This document shows positions 8,228-15,046 of a stretch of DNA of 25,184 nucleotides, piece by piece. This stretch comes from JAJRAG01 sp050010535 (GTDB lineage Archaea; Thermoplasmatota; Thermoplasmata; Methanomassiliicoccales; JACIVX01). The translations under genes were made by a program, and so were the position numbers. Below the pieces are notes generated by a model, which saw only the letters and a program-made list of their open reading frames with translations, was not told where the DNA came from and made no database searches. The stretch is taken from positions 1 through 25,184 of the forward strand of contig JBEKKT010000024.1 in the NCBI GenBank assembly GCA_050010535.1. Direction: 5' to 3'. Position 1 is the first letter of the stretch, and each line of letters opens with the position of its first letter.

Positions 8228-8509
8228 TCATATCTTTTTCATCTTCTTCAAAGCCTGTTCCGCTTCCTTCTCCAGTTTATCAAGTCTGGTGTTGTGGTCA
8301 GGGAACTCGTCCAGGTGCGCCAGTGCGATTCTTGCCGTCAACGTCGGGTCGTCGCCAGTCACATATGTTGCCAGACTTCTCTTGCCGTGCTCAAGCTCGA
8401 CGTCCTCCCCCATCCTGAGCTGTTCGACATCATGATTGCTCCAATCCGCGCCGAGCTTCTCGCCCATCCCCTTCGCCTCTTTGGTCGTTGAATGCTTGAA
8501 ACCGATCAT
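8228..8509 (-). CDS. DUF5661 family protein
   Basis: A small soluble protein of 93 aa. It matches my memory of DUF5661: an EAKGMGEKLGADW start, then the core DVEQLRMGEDVELEHG, a TGDDPTLTARIALAHLDEFPD segment and a Lys/Glu-rich helical tail. No catalytic motif is visible and the function of the family is unknown. The ATG at 8509 is preferred to one 13 codons upstream because GTGGGGAG lies just before it and the family begins near here. The transglutaminase-like gene follows 58 nt downstream on the same strand, so the two may be cotranscribed. Its leader could be long and structured (see 8510-8937). Confidence 0.8.
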   Translation of the reverse strand: MIGFKHSTTKEAKGMGEKLGADWSNHDVEQLRMGEDVELEHGKRSLATYVTGDDPTLTARIALAHLDEFPDHNTRLDKLEKEAEQALKKMKKI

Positions 8510-8937
8510 GTCTCCCCACTTCCGGCACCGAACACGATTCGCGTCCAAAACCTTTCCTACTACCCGACTGACCGATTCTCATATGGATACTCAATACATG
8601 CCACAGGGCGGACAGGCACGCAAACAAGGTCAGGAAAAGGATATCTGGACGTTTAGGTTATCTCGTGTGAACTTATGATTTAGTGCAAAGCCGCCTGGGC
8701 CGATTTGGTCGTTTCGACCCAGGCATGATTCCGGGCTCACGTAGGAGAGCCAGGTGGGTCACTGGTTTCCTCCCCCCAAGAAGGACTGCTATTACACTTA
8801 GCCCGTAATTGGCTCTGCAAGAATGAAAGGTGCCGTTCGTATATTTAATGATATTCAATGGCATGCACCTGACATCAGGTCCGATCCAGACTGATTCGCA
8901 GAAACGTCTGGGTTTATCCTCCGCCTCCTCAGCCCCG
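8510..8937 (-). other. Gene-poor stretch with promoter-like and hairpin elements
   Basis: No convincing protein is encoded; a 63-codon minus frame (8673-8864) has no ribosome site and no recognised family. Read on the minus strand the stretch holds, in order: an interrupted palindrome ACCTGA-CA-TCAGGT (8867-8880); an AT-rich TATA-like run (about 8839-8855); then two hairpins. The first is GGCTC/GAGCC with an 8-nt loop (8734-8751). The second has outer arms GCCTGGG/CCCAGGC (about 8690-8721) and an inner GTCG-AAA-CGAC. This order fits either a small RNA gene or a structured leader of about 300 nt for the DUF5661 gene. No known riboswitch or RNA family was recognised. Confidence 0.35.
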
Positions 8938-9126
8938 TCATTGCCGACGTGGCAAGAAAGACACTACAAGAACAATGATCAGCGTCACGAGTATCAGCAC
9001 GCCCAGAAGAGTCTCCGAGGCGATTCCCTCGTCACCGAACACTCCGATGGCGACCGACCCCACGCCCAGCAGGGCCATCAGCAGTAGGATCGTCTTTGTG
9101 ATCGCAAGCTTGATCTCCGGCTCCAT
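8938..9126 (-). CDS. Small two-helix membrane protein (62 aa)
   Basis: The protein is almost entirely two hydrophobic helices: about residues 8-30 (TKTILLLMALLGVGSVAIGV) and 38-57, joined by a short GDEGIASE turn and closed by a basic PRRQ tail. Both ends should be on the cytoplasmic side by the positive-inside rule. GAGGAC lies just before the ATG as a possible ribosome site. I do not recognise the family. It sits 142 nt downstream of ftsZ on the same strand, but a strong hairpin lies between them, so it probably has its own transcript. Confidence 0.65.
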   Translation of the reverse strand: MEPEIKLAITKTILLLMALLGVGSVAIGVFGDEGIASETLLGVLILVTLIIVLVVSFLPRRQ

Positions 9127-9238
9127 CGTCCTCTTCCGCGAGATTGATAGGCTTCAAGCGTGATTTCAAGTTTCCCGTGATCCATCTATCGGCATGCAGA
9201 TGTCCTGGCGGGCTGAGATCGGAGGAAAACAAGAGATG

Positions 9239-9256
9239 TCGGGGCATATGCCCCGA
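9239..9256 (-). terminator. Perfect palindrome just after ftsZ, probable terminator
   Basis: TCGGGGCATATGCCCCGA is a perfect 18-base palindrome beginning 12 nt after the ftsZ stop. As RNA it folds to a 7-bp GC-rich stem with an ATAT loop, followed in the transcript by a pyrimidine-rich run with TTTT. Position and structure suggest a transcript end or 3' stabiliser; a protein-binding site is the alternative. Confidence 0.5.
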
Positions 9257-9268
9257 ATCGTTCGGAAC

Positions 9269-10441
9269 TCAGTGCACGAAGTCTATGCCCTCTCCTGTCG
9301 TCGCTCCGAGCCTCTGCGGCTGGGCTCCCAGCCTGGCGGCGACGTCCGCTGACATAGAATCAAGCATGAACTTCGACTTCGCTCCGGTGAAGATCACCAG
9401 GACCTGGATCTGACCTTCGTTCGCTGGCTCGACCGAGCAACCCCATATGATCCTCGCCCTGGGGTCGATGTTCTTCCCTACGTACTCCGCGGCCCGCTGC
9501 GCTTCGTCTACCGTCATGTCAGGTCCGCCGACGACCCGCACCAGCGCGCCCTTCGAGTCCTTGACGTTGATGTCCCCGAGGAGTGGCGAGCAGATGGCTT
9601 CCTTTACCGCCTCCTTGACGGGATCGTCGCTGTGTTCTTTGCTCGCTTCCCCGATTCCTATGAAGGCTACCCCGCCCTCGTTCATGAGGGTAAGGATGTC
9701 CGCGTAGTCCAGGTTCACGAGGCCCGGCTTCGTGATGATCTCGGTCAGACCCTTTATCGTCTGCATTAGCACTTCGTCCGCCACCTTAAACGCCGCCTCG
9801 ATCGGCAGCTTCGGTACAAGGTCCAGCAGCTTGTCGTTCGGGACGACGATCGTTGTATCTGTGACGCGCGTCAGCCTCTCCAGGCCATCGAGGGCGTTCT
9901 CCATCCTCACAGTTCCCTCGGCCTTGAACGGCAATGTGACGACCCCGATGGTCAGGGCCCGACACTGCTCCTTGGCTATTCCGGCCACATAGTGCGCCGA
10001 TCCCGTGCCGGTCCCTCCTCCCATTCCAGCCGTGACGAAAACGATGTTCGCGCCGTTTAGGAAGTTGCGGATCTCCATCCCGTTCTCCATGGCAGCCCTT
10101 TCCCCCACCTCGGGAATCGCTCCAGCTCCAAGTCCCCTCGTCGTCGCTCTTCCGATCAGTATCTTCGTCGGTGAGCGTATCGTCAGCAGATGCTTCGCGT
10201 CGGTGTTGATGCCGCACAGCTGCGCGCCGTTGATTCCCGCGTCGACGCAGCGGTTGATGGTGTTGCATCCACCGCCGCCGCAACCAATGATCTTGATGCT
10301 GACGTCGAGCTGCTGGGCGATTTTCTTTATCTCTTCGTCAGCGGCGGAGTCTTCTCCGATCGCATTCACTGGCGCCTGCGTTTCCGTCTTTTTCTCCTGT
10401 TCCATGCTCGTCAGAGCGCTCTTGACTAATGAATTTGGCAT
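9269..10441 (-). CDS. ftsZ: Cell-division GTPase FtsZ
   Basis: Tubulin-superfamily GTPase of 390 aa that polymerises into the mid-cell division ring. From the ATG at 10441: the nucleotide-binding GCGGGGCNT loop is at 53-61, the tubulin signature GMGGGTGTGS at 139-148, and the catalytic T7 loop NLDYAD at 243-248, with both acidic residues needed for GTP hydrolysis across the subunit interface. The protein ends with a short linker and GEGIDFVH, the type of C-terminal peptide that in archaea binds the SepF membrane anchor. The start at 10441 is chosen over one at 10462 because it lies 39 nt from a TATATA box, whereas 10462 would be too close, and because the MPNSLVKSAL opening looks like other archaeal FtsZ proteins. 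No other division gene is adjacent. Confidence 0.96.
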   Translation of the reverse strand: MPNSLVKSALTSMEQEKKTETQAPVNAIGEDSAADEEIKKIAQQLDVSIKIIGCGGGGCNTINRCVDAGINGAQLCGINTDAKHLLTIRSPTKILIGRATTRGLGAGAIPEVGERAAMENGMEIRNFLNGANIVFVTAGMGGGTGTGSAHYVAGIAKEQCRALTIGVVTLPFKAEGTVRMENALDGLERLTRVTDTTIVVPNDKLLDLVPKLPIEAAFKVADEVLMQTIKGLTEIITKPGLVNLDYADILTLMNEGGVAFIGIGEASKEHSDDPVKEAVKEAICSPLLGDINVKDSKGALVRVVGGPDMTVDEAQRAAEYVGKNIDPRARIIWGCSVEPANEGQIQVLVIFTGAKSKFMLDSMSADVAARLGAQPQRLGATTGEGIDFVH

Positions 10442-10474
10442 AGTCCATCCCTTGTATGACATTTGTCAGACGGT

Positions 10475-10484
10475 AGATATATAG
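10475..10484 (-). promoter_or_regulatory. TATA box of ftsZ
   Basis: CTATATATCT on the minus strand is centred about 39 nt from the preferred ftsZ ATG and only about 18 nt from the earlier in-frame ATG. Initiation should fall between the two, giving a leader of about 12 nt that contains AAGGGATGG. Confidence 0.55.
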
Positions 10485-10541
10485 TTTCCGCTACTGGGTG
10501 AAAGTCGTCACGAATGGATCTCTTCGAGACCGCCGACACTT

Positions 10542-10555
10542 CGGTCCTCGGACCG
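10542..10555. repeat. Inverted repeat upstream of the ftsZ promoter
   Basis: CGGTCC-TC-GGACCG is a near-perfect 14-base palindrome that folds to a 5-bp hairpin with a CTCG loop. It lies 70 nt after the MBL hydrolase stop and about 60 nt upstream of the ftsZ TATA box. It could end the upstream transcript or bind a regulator; there is no T-tract. Confidence 0.3.
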
Positions 10556-10624
10556 GGGCGGAACGCCGTAATCTATCCAGCTCACAGCTTCCGTCACGAG
10601 GGCCTTCTTCCTTCTCCGAAAAGA

Positions 10625-11587
10625 CTACTGGGCCTGTTGGAATATGTAGGTCGTCCCTACGGTGTTCAGGAGGAACTGTTGAGGCATCTCCTTGGCGAAT
10701 TGGCCGATAGCCTTCCAGCCAGTGCAGTGCATCGGCACGACGAAATCAGGCCCTATTCTCTTAATCTCTTCAATGGTCGGTGCGATGATCGGATCGAACA
10801 GCGAACCCGTGAGATGAAAGCCGCCGATGATTGCGTGGACCTTCTTCGATCGTGAGATTCTCTGGAAATGTTTCACTGTATTGACTATGCCAGCATGGGC
10901 GCATCCGCTGATGATCACCAGGCCCTTGTTCTTCACCTTCACTGCAATCCCCTGATCATCATTGAACGGGTCCACGACCCACTTGTCATTGATCTTCGCC
11001 TCCGCCCAAGGGAATCCCTTCTCGAAAGAGGTCACACGTCTCACCTCCCCTGAAATGAGGATGAGATCCGAAGCGACTGTCGTAGGCTCTTTGATTTTGT
11101 GAACCGCCACGCCGATTTCCTCCAAATCCTTCTCATGCAGTCCGGGGCCTGACACCGGCCCGACGCCGGGGATATTGAAGCGACGATCAAGAAACGCGTC
11201 TGGATGGAGAAACAGAGGTATCCCCTTCCTGGCACTGGTCAGGAACTCCACCAGACCTCCATAATGATCAAAATGACCGTGGCTCAGAACGGCGGATTCG
11301 ACTTGGCTCAAGTCCCTCCGTAAAACTCTCGCATTGTGAAAGAGGCAGGTCGGCGAGACTCCTGCGTCCATCATCACAATGTGTTCCTCAGATCCGGCGC
11401 AAACCTTGAGAAGACACGAGAGTCCATGCTCCGCCAGAGGAAAATCCGGGGGAGGCGTCATCGGTCGCTTGACGACATCGGTGCTCTGGAGCGAGAGCAC
11501 GTCAGTGTAGTTGTCCACGAGGATCATTACTTCGAGTCTGTCGGCTTCTCTGACCTTCAATCCCCTGTCGACCTCTTCTTTCTGCAT
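10625..11587 (-). CDS. Metallo-beta-lactamase fold hydrolase, RFAP-synthase-like family
   Basis: A 320-aa MBL-fold protein. The dinuclear metal site is intact: LSHGHFDHYGG gives H103, H105, D107 and H108; GCAHAGI gives H231; and the C-terminal MHCTG gives H287. The VMMDAG strand, IISGCAHAGIVNT and GGFHL are features of the archaeal and bacterial group annotated as 7,8-dihydropterin-6-methyl-4-(beta-D-ribofuranosyl)-aminobenzene-5'-phosphate synthase-like. Only some members of that group have been tied to methanopterin synthesis, so the substrate is open. The start at 11587 is chosen because AAGGAGGGAGAC lies directly before it; an ATG five codons upstream would sit inside that site. An ATAATATATG element is about 30 nt further upstream. 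Confidence 0.88.
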   Translation of the reverse strand: MQKEEVDRGLKVREADRLEVMILVDNYTDVLSLQSTDVVKRPMTPPPDFPLAEHGLSCLLKVCAGSEEHIVMMDAGVSPTCLFHNARVLRRDLSQVESAVLSHGHFDHYGGLVEFLTSARKGIPLFLHPDAFLDRRFNIPGVGPVSGPGLHEKDLEEIGVAVHKIKEPTTVASDLILISGEVRRVTSFEKGFPWAEAKINDKWVVDPFNDDQGIAVKVKNKGLVIISGCAHAGIVNTVKHFQRISRSKKVHAIIGGFHLTGSLFDPIIAPTIEEIKRIGPDFVVPMHCTGWKAIGQFAKEMPQQFLLNTVGTTYIFQQAQ

Positions 11588-11759
11588 GTCTCCCTCCTTC
11601 ATACTGCATGTTCATATATTATGACGCTTCGCCTTCGCATAAAGATGTTCATTGTCGTGGAAAACGAGCGGCTGAAGACTCGGGCTTCATCTCGCAGCAC
11701 GCAAGAGATTCAATAGTCTGCGATTCGCAGGTGACGTTTCCAGGCTCTTCTTGTCACCA

Positions 11760-11825
11760 AAGATATAATACCGACTGCGCGAATTCCCATCCCAGTCCAT
11801 GGCTGAACGTTCAGGTTGCCGTTGA
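11760..11825 (+). promoter_or_regulatory. TATA box and short leader ORF before a TTG start
   Basis: AGATATAATA (11760-11769) is followed about 34 nt later by ATG at 11799, which opens an 8-codon frame (MAERSGCR) closing with TGA at 11823-11825. That stop overlaps an in-frame TTG of the next gene as TTGA. The arrangement resembles stop-start translational coupling and parallels the one upstream of 20656. Confidence 0.3.
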
Positions 11826-12064
11826 AAGGTGGGCCGGTCGAGGGATTCGAGCGGCTTGAAGCAAAGGCGCTTCGCAAAGGCCTGAGCTTCCACGGTGATT
11901 TTCATAGCGGGTGGCTGTCTGGGGGAGTGCCTGGGACTCAGCTGAACATCCGAGGGACGTATGAGATAACCCGGGGCGAGATCGCCATAACCATCGAGAA
12001 GAAACCGCTTCTCTACAGCTGGGGACAGGTCGAGGCATTACTGAGGGGCTTCGCTGAAGGCTGA
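11816..12064 (+). CDS. Small protein resembling polyhydroxyalkanoic-acid-system proteins
   Basis: An 82-aa soluble protein with no ATG start; TTG at 11816 or TTG at 11822 must be used. The core alternates short beta strands (GLSFHGDFHSGWLSG, NIRGTYEIT, GEIAITIEKK) and ends with KPLLYSWGQVEALLRGF. That ending is like the C-terminal part of small PHA-system (PHA_gran_rgn-like) proteins, where a strand pair runs into PFxxSWxxVExxLRxFF. I hold this resemblance loosely; no PHA synthase or phasin gene is nearby. A TATA box lies upstream at 11760. It is followed 60 nt later by the DUF998 gene, which may share the transcript. Confidence 0.6.
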   Translation: MPLKGGPVEGFERLEAKALRKGLSFHGDFHSGWLSGGVPGTQLNIRGTYEITRGEIAITIEKKPLLYSWGQVEALLRGFAEG

Positions 12065-12124
12065 GTTTTGAACTTCTTCCTTTGAGTTCTTCAGACAACT
12101 ATCTGGTTATGTTCTCTCGGGGCC

Positions 12125-12748
12125 TTGTTGCTTCAATGGCATATTCGTTTATTATCGCGCATATTCCTATCACGCCTCGTGAATCTCACTCGGAATCCCG
12201 GATTCTACCTGCTTATAGGTTCGCTCCAGTTCTTCCTCTTGCTCCTTACCGCTGAGTGCCTCCGACCCAGCTATAGCGTGTCGCTAGACTATCTCAGCGA
12301 TCTGGGCGTGGGATCGGAGCCGTCTCGAACGTTGTTCAACGCGACTCTCATCATCTTCGGTCTGTCGGGGTTCGCAGCCTCGTATCTCTTCTGGAAGGCC
12401 GACGTAAGAAACATGATGGTCGTCACTCTCATGATGTCCTCAGTCGGCGTGATTGGCGTTGGTCTGTTCCCAGAAGACACGGGCGCGCCTCACGCCCTCT
12501 TCGCTCTGATAGGGTTCTTCTTCGGCGCCTTGACCGCTGTCATCTCATTCAAGATCGTCAAGCCGCCATACGCGTGGTTCGGCGTCATCCTGGGTCTAAT
12601 CAGCATAGCCTCGCTTTTCATGTTTCTTATCGGGGCTTATTTGGGTCTTGGGGCTGGAGGGATGGAACGAATGGTCCTATATCCTTCGCTCCTTTGGTAC
12701 GTAGGGCTGGGCGGATACCTGCTGCGCCCCGATGAAAGACCGGGATGA
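12125..12748 (+). CDS. DUF998 family integral membrane protein
   Basis: A membrane protein of up to 207 aa with about six helices (around 28-46, 72-90, 95-113, 121-139, 147-170 and 183-200). The signature of DUF998 is clear: YSVSLDYLSDLGVG after the first helix, then a SRTLFNATLIIFGLSG helix and a GLFPEDTGAPHALFA loop. The family is widespread in archaea and bacteria and its function is not established. The start is uncertain: no ATG is available in frame, TTG at 12125 or 12128 opens the frame, and GTG at 12179 would begin closer to the first helix. A longer out-of-frame ATG frame begins at 12111 and looks spurious. Confidence 0.8.
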   Translation: MLLQWHIRLLSRIFLSRLVNLTRNPGFYLLIGSLQFFLLLLTAECLRPSYSVSLDYLSDLGVGSEPSRTLFNATLIIFGLSGFAASYLFWKADVRNMMVVTLMMSSVGVIGVGLFPEDTGAPHALFALIGFFFGALTAVISFKIVKPPYAWFGVILGLISIASLFMFLIGAYLGLGAGGMERMVLYPSLLWYVGLGGYLLRPDERPG

Positions 12749-12810
12749 CGGGCGGATTTTCGAATCGGCGCTGTTGAATCACTCGTCAGATCGCTTTCTC
12801 TCGAAGGAGA

Positions 12811-13486
12811 CTAGGTCCTCATCCGATACAACAAGAGGACCACCAGACCGACGGCCGCTATCAATGCGAGCCCGATCGCGATCCAAACCGTGACATACGC
12901 CGGCGTCGAGGGGTTCTCGTACGTGAATTCGATCATTGAGACGTTCAAGTTTCCCGCGTTGTCGATTGCCATGACCCCGAATGTGTGCGCGCCCTCTCCC
13001 AGGCCGGTCAAGTTCCATAGATTCTCGAGGCCAGCGTCGGACCAATTCTCTCCGTCCAACTTGACCTTGTGCCCAGCAATGCCCGAAATAGCATCGGATG
13101 AAGTCTATCGGACGGTCAGATCCTCGGATTCCACAATGGAGCCGTTCGCAATCGACTCTATCTGAACAGCTGGTTTCGTCTTGTCGATTGAGATGACAGC
13201 GATCCTGCCATTCTCGACATTCGCGCGCATGGATGGATCGATCGTGAATGGTTGTATTGCCCTCCTCGGTGACATTGCCCTCATCGACATACTTAATCCA
13301 AGCCACCCCGTCATAGCTCTGTTCAGAACGGTTGAGGGTGTAGTTGTTCGCGGTCGCAAGCGACACATTCAAGTCTGATTTGAACTAGCCATGTTCTCCT
13401 TCGATCCCCTCCAGGCTCAGTGTGGACGCGGGAGGAGTTTCCCTGTACGCTCCATAGGTTCTTATAGTGAGACCGTGTAGCGGTGT
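12811..13486 (-). pseudogene. Decaying gene for an Ig-repeat surface protein with C-terminal membrane anchor
   Basis: Read from 13486 down, one frame gives a stretch typical of extracellular archaeal Ig-like repeats: TPPASTLSLEGIEGEHG, an in-frame TAG (13385-13387), then FKSDLNVSLATANNYTLN and GVAWIKYVDEGNVTEEGNTTI. Around the GCGCGCG run at 13221-13230 the coding sense moves to another frame with NVENGRIAVISIDKTKPAVQ, meets a second TAG (13105-13107), and continues in that same frame with TSSDAISGIAGHKVKLDGENW, AIDNAGN and a last transmembrane helix with an RMRT end. Both TAG codons sit where such repeats usually have Trp. Two nonsense codons, one frameshift and a missing 5' part mean it is inactive; a short 82-aa remnant (12811-13059) could still be translated. 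Confidence 0.8.
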
Positions 13487-13594
13487 TCACTAAATGTGAT
13501 CCGATCACTGGTGTCCTAACGTACCTTATTGGGAAGTCGGGGTGGCTAGAGAGAGGCGTTGTATTTAGGCAAGTTAAACGGAGGTGAATATATA

Positions 13595-13747
13595 ATGTAC
13601 GACAGGGCACCCAGAGAGATGCACAAGGCCGTCTGTGCGGATTGCAGCAAGGAATGCGAAGTTCCTTTCAAGCCGACAGAGGGCAGACCAGTCTATTGCC
13701 GCGATTGCTACACAAAGCATCGCCCGGCATTCCGAAGCAGATACTGA
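13595..13747 (+). CDS. CxxC-x17-CxxC zinc-binding micro-protein (50 aa)
   Basis: The four cysteines C14, C17, C35 and C38 have exactly 17 residues between the pairs, matching the CxxC-x17-CxxC domain found in archaea and many uncultured bacteria. An extra Cys at 21 and a basic tail (KHRPAFRSRY) suggest a zinc-binding protein that may touch nucleic acid, though no member has a firm function that I know of. The start at 13595 is set by GGAGGTGA 7 nt upstream; an earlier in-frame start would swallow that site. A GTATTTAG element near 13560 is a likely TATA box, and a hairpin with a long T-tract follows the stop. It is a monocistronic, probably well-expressed gene. Confidence 0.9.
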   Translation: MYDRAPREMHKAVCADCSKECEVPFKPTEGRPVYCRDCYTKHRPAFRSRY

Positions 13748-13754
13748 ACCACTT

Positions 13755-13797
13755 GCGCATGAAGATGCGCGCGTATTTTTCTTTTTTATTTCTTTTC
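13755..13797 (+). terminator. Hairpin plus T-tract terminator
   Basis: GCGCAT-GAAG-ATGCGC is a perfect 6-bp stem with a 4-nt loop starting 7 nt after the stop of the CxxC-x17-CxxC gene. It is followed by about 23 bases that are nearly all T. T-tracts end transcription in archaea; the hairpin adds support. This is the clearest terminator in the window. Confidence 0.8.
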
Positions 13798-14070
13798 ATG
13801 TTCTTTTTTCGTCGTAGGGCGTCCTTGAACCTTGAATGAGTTCGTGGTCGCCAATGCCCCTCAGCACCATCCCAAGGCGAAGCCAACATAACCTTGAACT
13901 TGCTCAACCGCAGACTCGCAGCATTGTGAAGGGGACCAGATGAGAGGCGATGCAGATAAGAACCCAGGTTATGTGGGGAAACTCTCGTCAAAAATCGACG
14001 TCCTCGAGGCTCGCTGAAAGTCTGGCAAGCGAACACCGCACCATTGCGATTCGGACAGCGCGATGTGCAG
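13798..14070. other. Convergent intergenic stretch
   Basis: No supported gene. A 122-codon minus frame covering part of it runs through the T-tract and the CxxC gene and is a shadow. On the plus strand a 25-codon frame (13940-14017, ATG preceded by GAAGGGGAC) is visible but has no recognised relatives. Confidence 0.4.
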
Positions 14071-14856
14071 CTATCTGAGAATGTCCTTCGCCTTCAACAG
14101 CACTCCCTCGGCTTCCGCCTCCGGCAGCAGCTCGTACAGACACTCCTTGTTCTTCACGAGGTCACCCACGAGAATGAAGTTCCTATCCAAAAGCGTCCTC
14201 TCATATGCCGTCTTCAGCCCCAGTGTCGTCACGGGATACAGCCGATTCTCGTCGATCAGACTCTCGAGGCTCCCAACCTCCGGGAACCTCCAACCCAGCA
14301 ATCTCATCCCGTTGCATTCCGCGTATCGGATCACATCGGTCGTGAACTTCGTGTTCGTCACTAACCAAGGCGCCGTGTGCGTCAGCGATTCGTCCACGTC
14401 CAAGAACCGAGCGTAAGTGTATAGCGCCGTTTGGATGTTGCACTTCATTCCCGGAGAGTTGTGGAACTTGCACTCGACCATGTATCGTTCCGTCCCCTTT
14501 TCCACTATGACGTCGATCTCGTGCGAAACACACTTTCCCTGCACCTTCTCTCTCAGCTTGACAGAGTACCCCAGCGCTTGGAACAGTTTCCCGACGAAGG
14601 ACTCGAAGTAATAACGCTCCGGACCTAGATCCAGAATCGCATCCTTCAGCCCGAACTTGACCGCCCTCTTCTTGTCGAGCAACTGGTGCACCTTGCGATA
14701 TATCTCCTCGGTCGTGATGCCGTCATAGATCTCTCTCTTCACGTTCTGGAGGAACTCCTCCGCCATTGTTTCGGTCACTCCGACGCGGAGAATCGCTCTT
14801 CGAACCTTCCCCTCGTCGAACTCCTCTCTTTCTCCGGAACGTTTGGTAACCCACAT
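14071..14856 (-). CDS. ATP-cone domain fused to an Mrr-like PD-(D/E)XK nuclease
   Basis: A 261-aa two-domain protein. Residues 1-85 are an ATP-cone: VTKRSGEREEFDEGKVRRAI is the classic opening (compare NrdR and ribonucleotide reductases), where the domain binds ATP or dATP. Residues 85-185 form an Mrr/RecB-like nuclease: FESFVGKLFQALGY helix, EIDVIV with D115, then VECKFH with E128 and K130, so the catalytic D-ExK set is complete. Residues 190-261 are of unknown role, ending in an Ala/Glu-rich helix-turn that could bind DNA. A CTTATAAG box at 14881-14888 is centred 28 nt before the ATG, consistent with a leaderless transcript. A nucleotide-controlled DNA nuclease for repair or defence is the natural reading; no methyltransferase is nearby. 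Confidence 0.9.
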   Translation of the reverse strand: MWVTKRSGEREEFDEGKVRRAILRVGVTETMAEEFLQNVKREIYDGITTEEIYRKVHQLLDKKRAVKFGLKDAILDLGPERYYFESFVGKLFQALGYSVKLREKVQGKCVSHEIDVIVEKGTERYMVECKFHNSPGMKCNIQTALYTYARFLDVDESLTHTAPWLVTNTKFTTDVIRYAECNGMRLLGWRFPEVGSLESLIDENRLYPVTTLGLKTAYERTLLDRNFILVGDLVKNKECLYELLPEAEAEGVLLKAKDILR

Positions 14857-14880
14857 CCTCCCTCACCGAAGGCTACGGTT

Positions 14881-14888
14881 CTTATAAG
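14881..14888 (-). promoter_or_regulatory. TATA box of the ATP-cone nuclease gene
   Basis: CTTATAAG is a self-complementary TATA box centred about 28 nt before the ATG at 14856, which puts initiation at about the start codon. Confidence 0.5.
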
Positions 14889-15046
14889 CAAAGGCTAGGT
14901 ACTTCTCGTTTTCCTAGGATAACGTCTTTTCGGGATTCCTGCTGTGAGTAAGTGTGGTTTGATCATTTGTCCTTCCATGACCTCTTCAGCACTTCAATTG
15001 TCTCGAGCGTCCCAGAATAATAGACTCATCATGACCAGTGTCGTTG

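Noticed and set aside
8691..8722. GCCTGGG...CCCAGGC hairpin as a tRNA arm
   Set aside because: No matching acceptor, D or anticodon arms could be placed around it, so it is not a tRNA.
12779..13372. 197-codon minus-strand frame taken as one protein
   Set aside because: Only its first part matches Ig-repeat sequence; the rest is an Arg/Asp-rich out-of-frame reading of the decayed gene after the frameshift.
13105..13387. TAG codons read as pyrrolysine in a functional protein
   Set aside because: The same gene has a frameshift and a missing 5' end, and pyrrolysine at two unrelated structural positions usually held by Trp is unlikely without evidence of a pyl system.
13668..14036. 122-codon minus-strand frame
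   Set aside because: It crosses the T-tract terminator and lies antisense to the CxxC-x17-CxxC gene.
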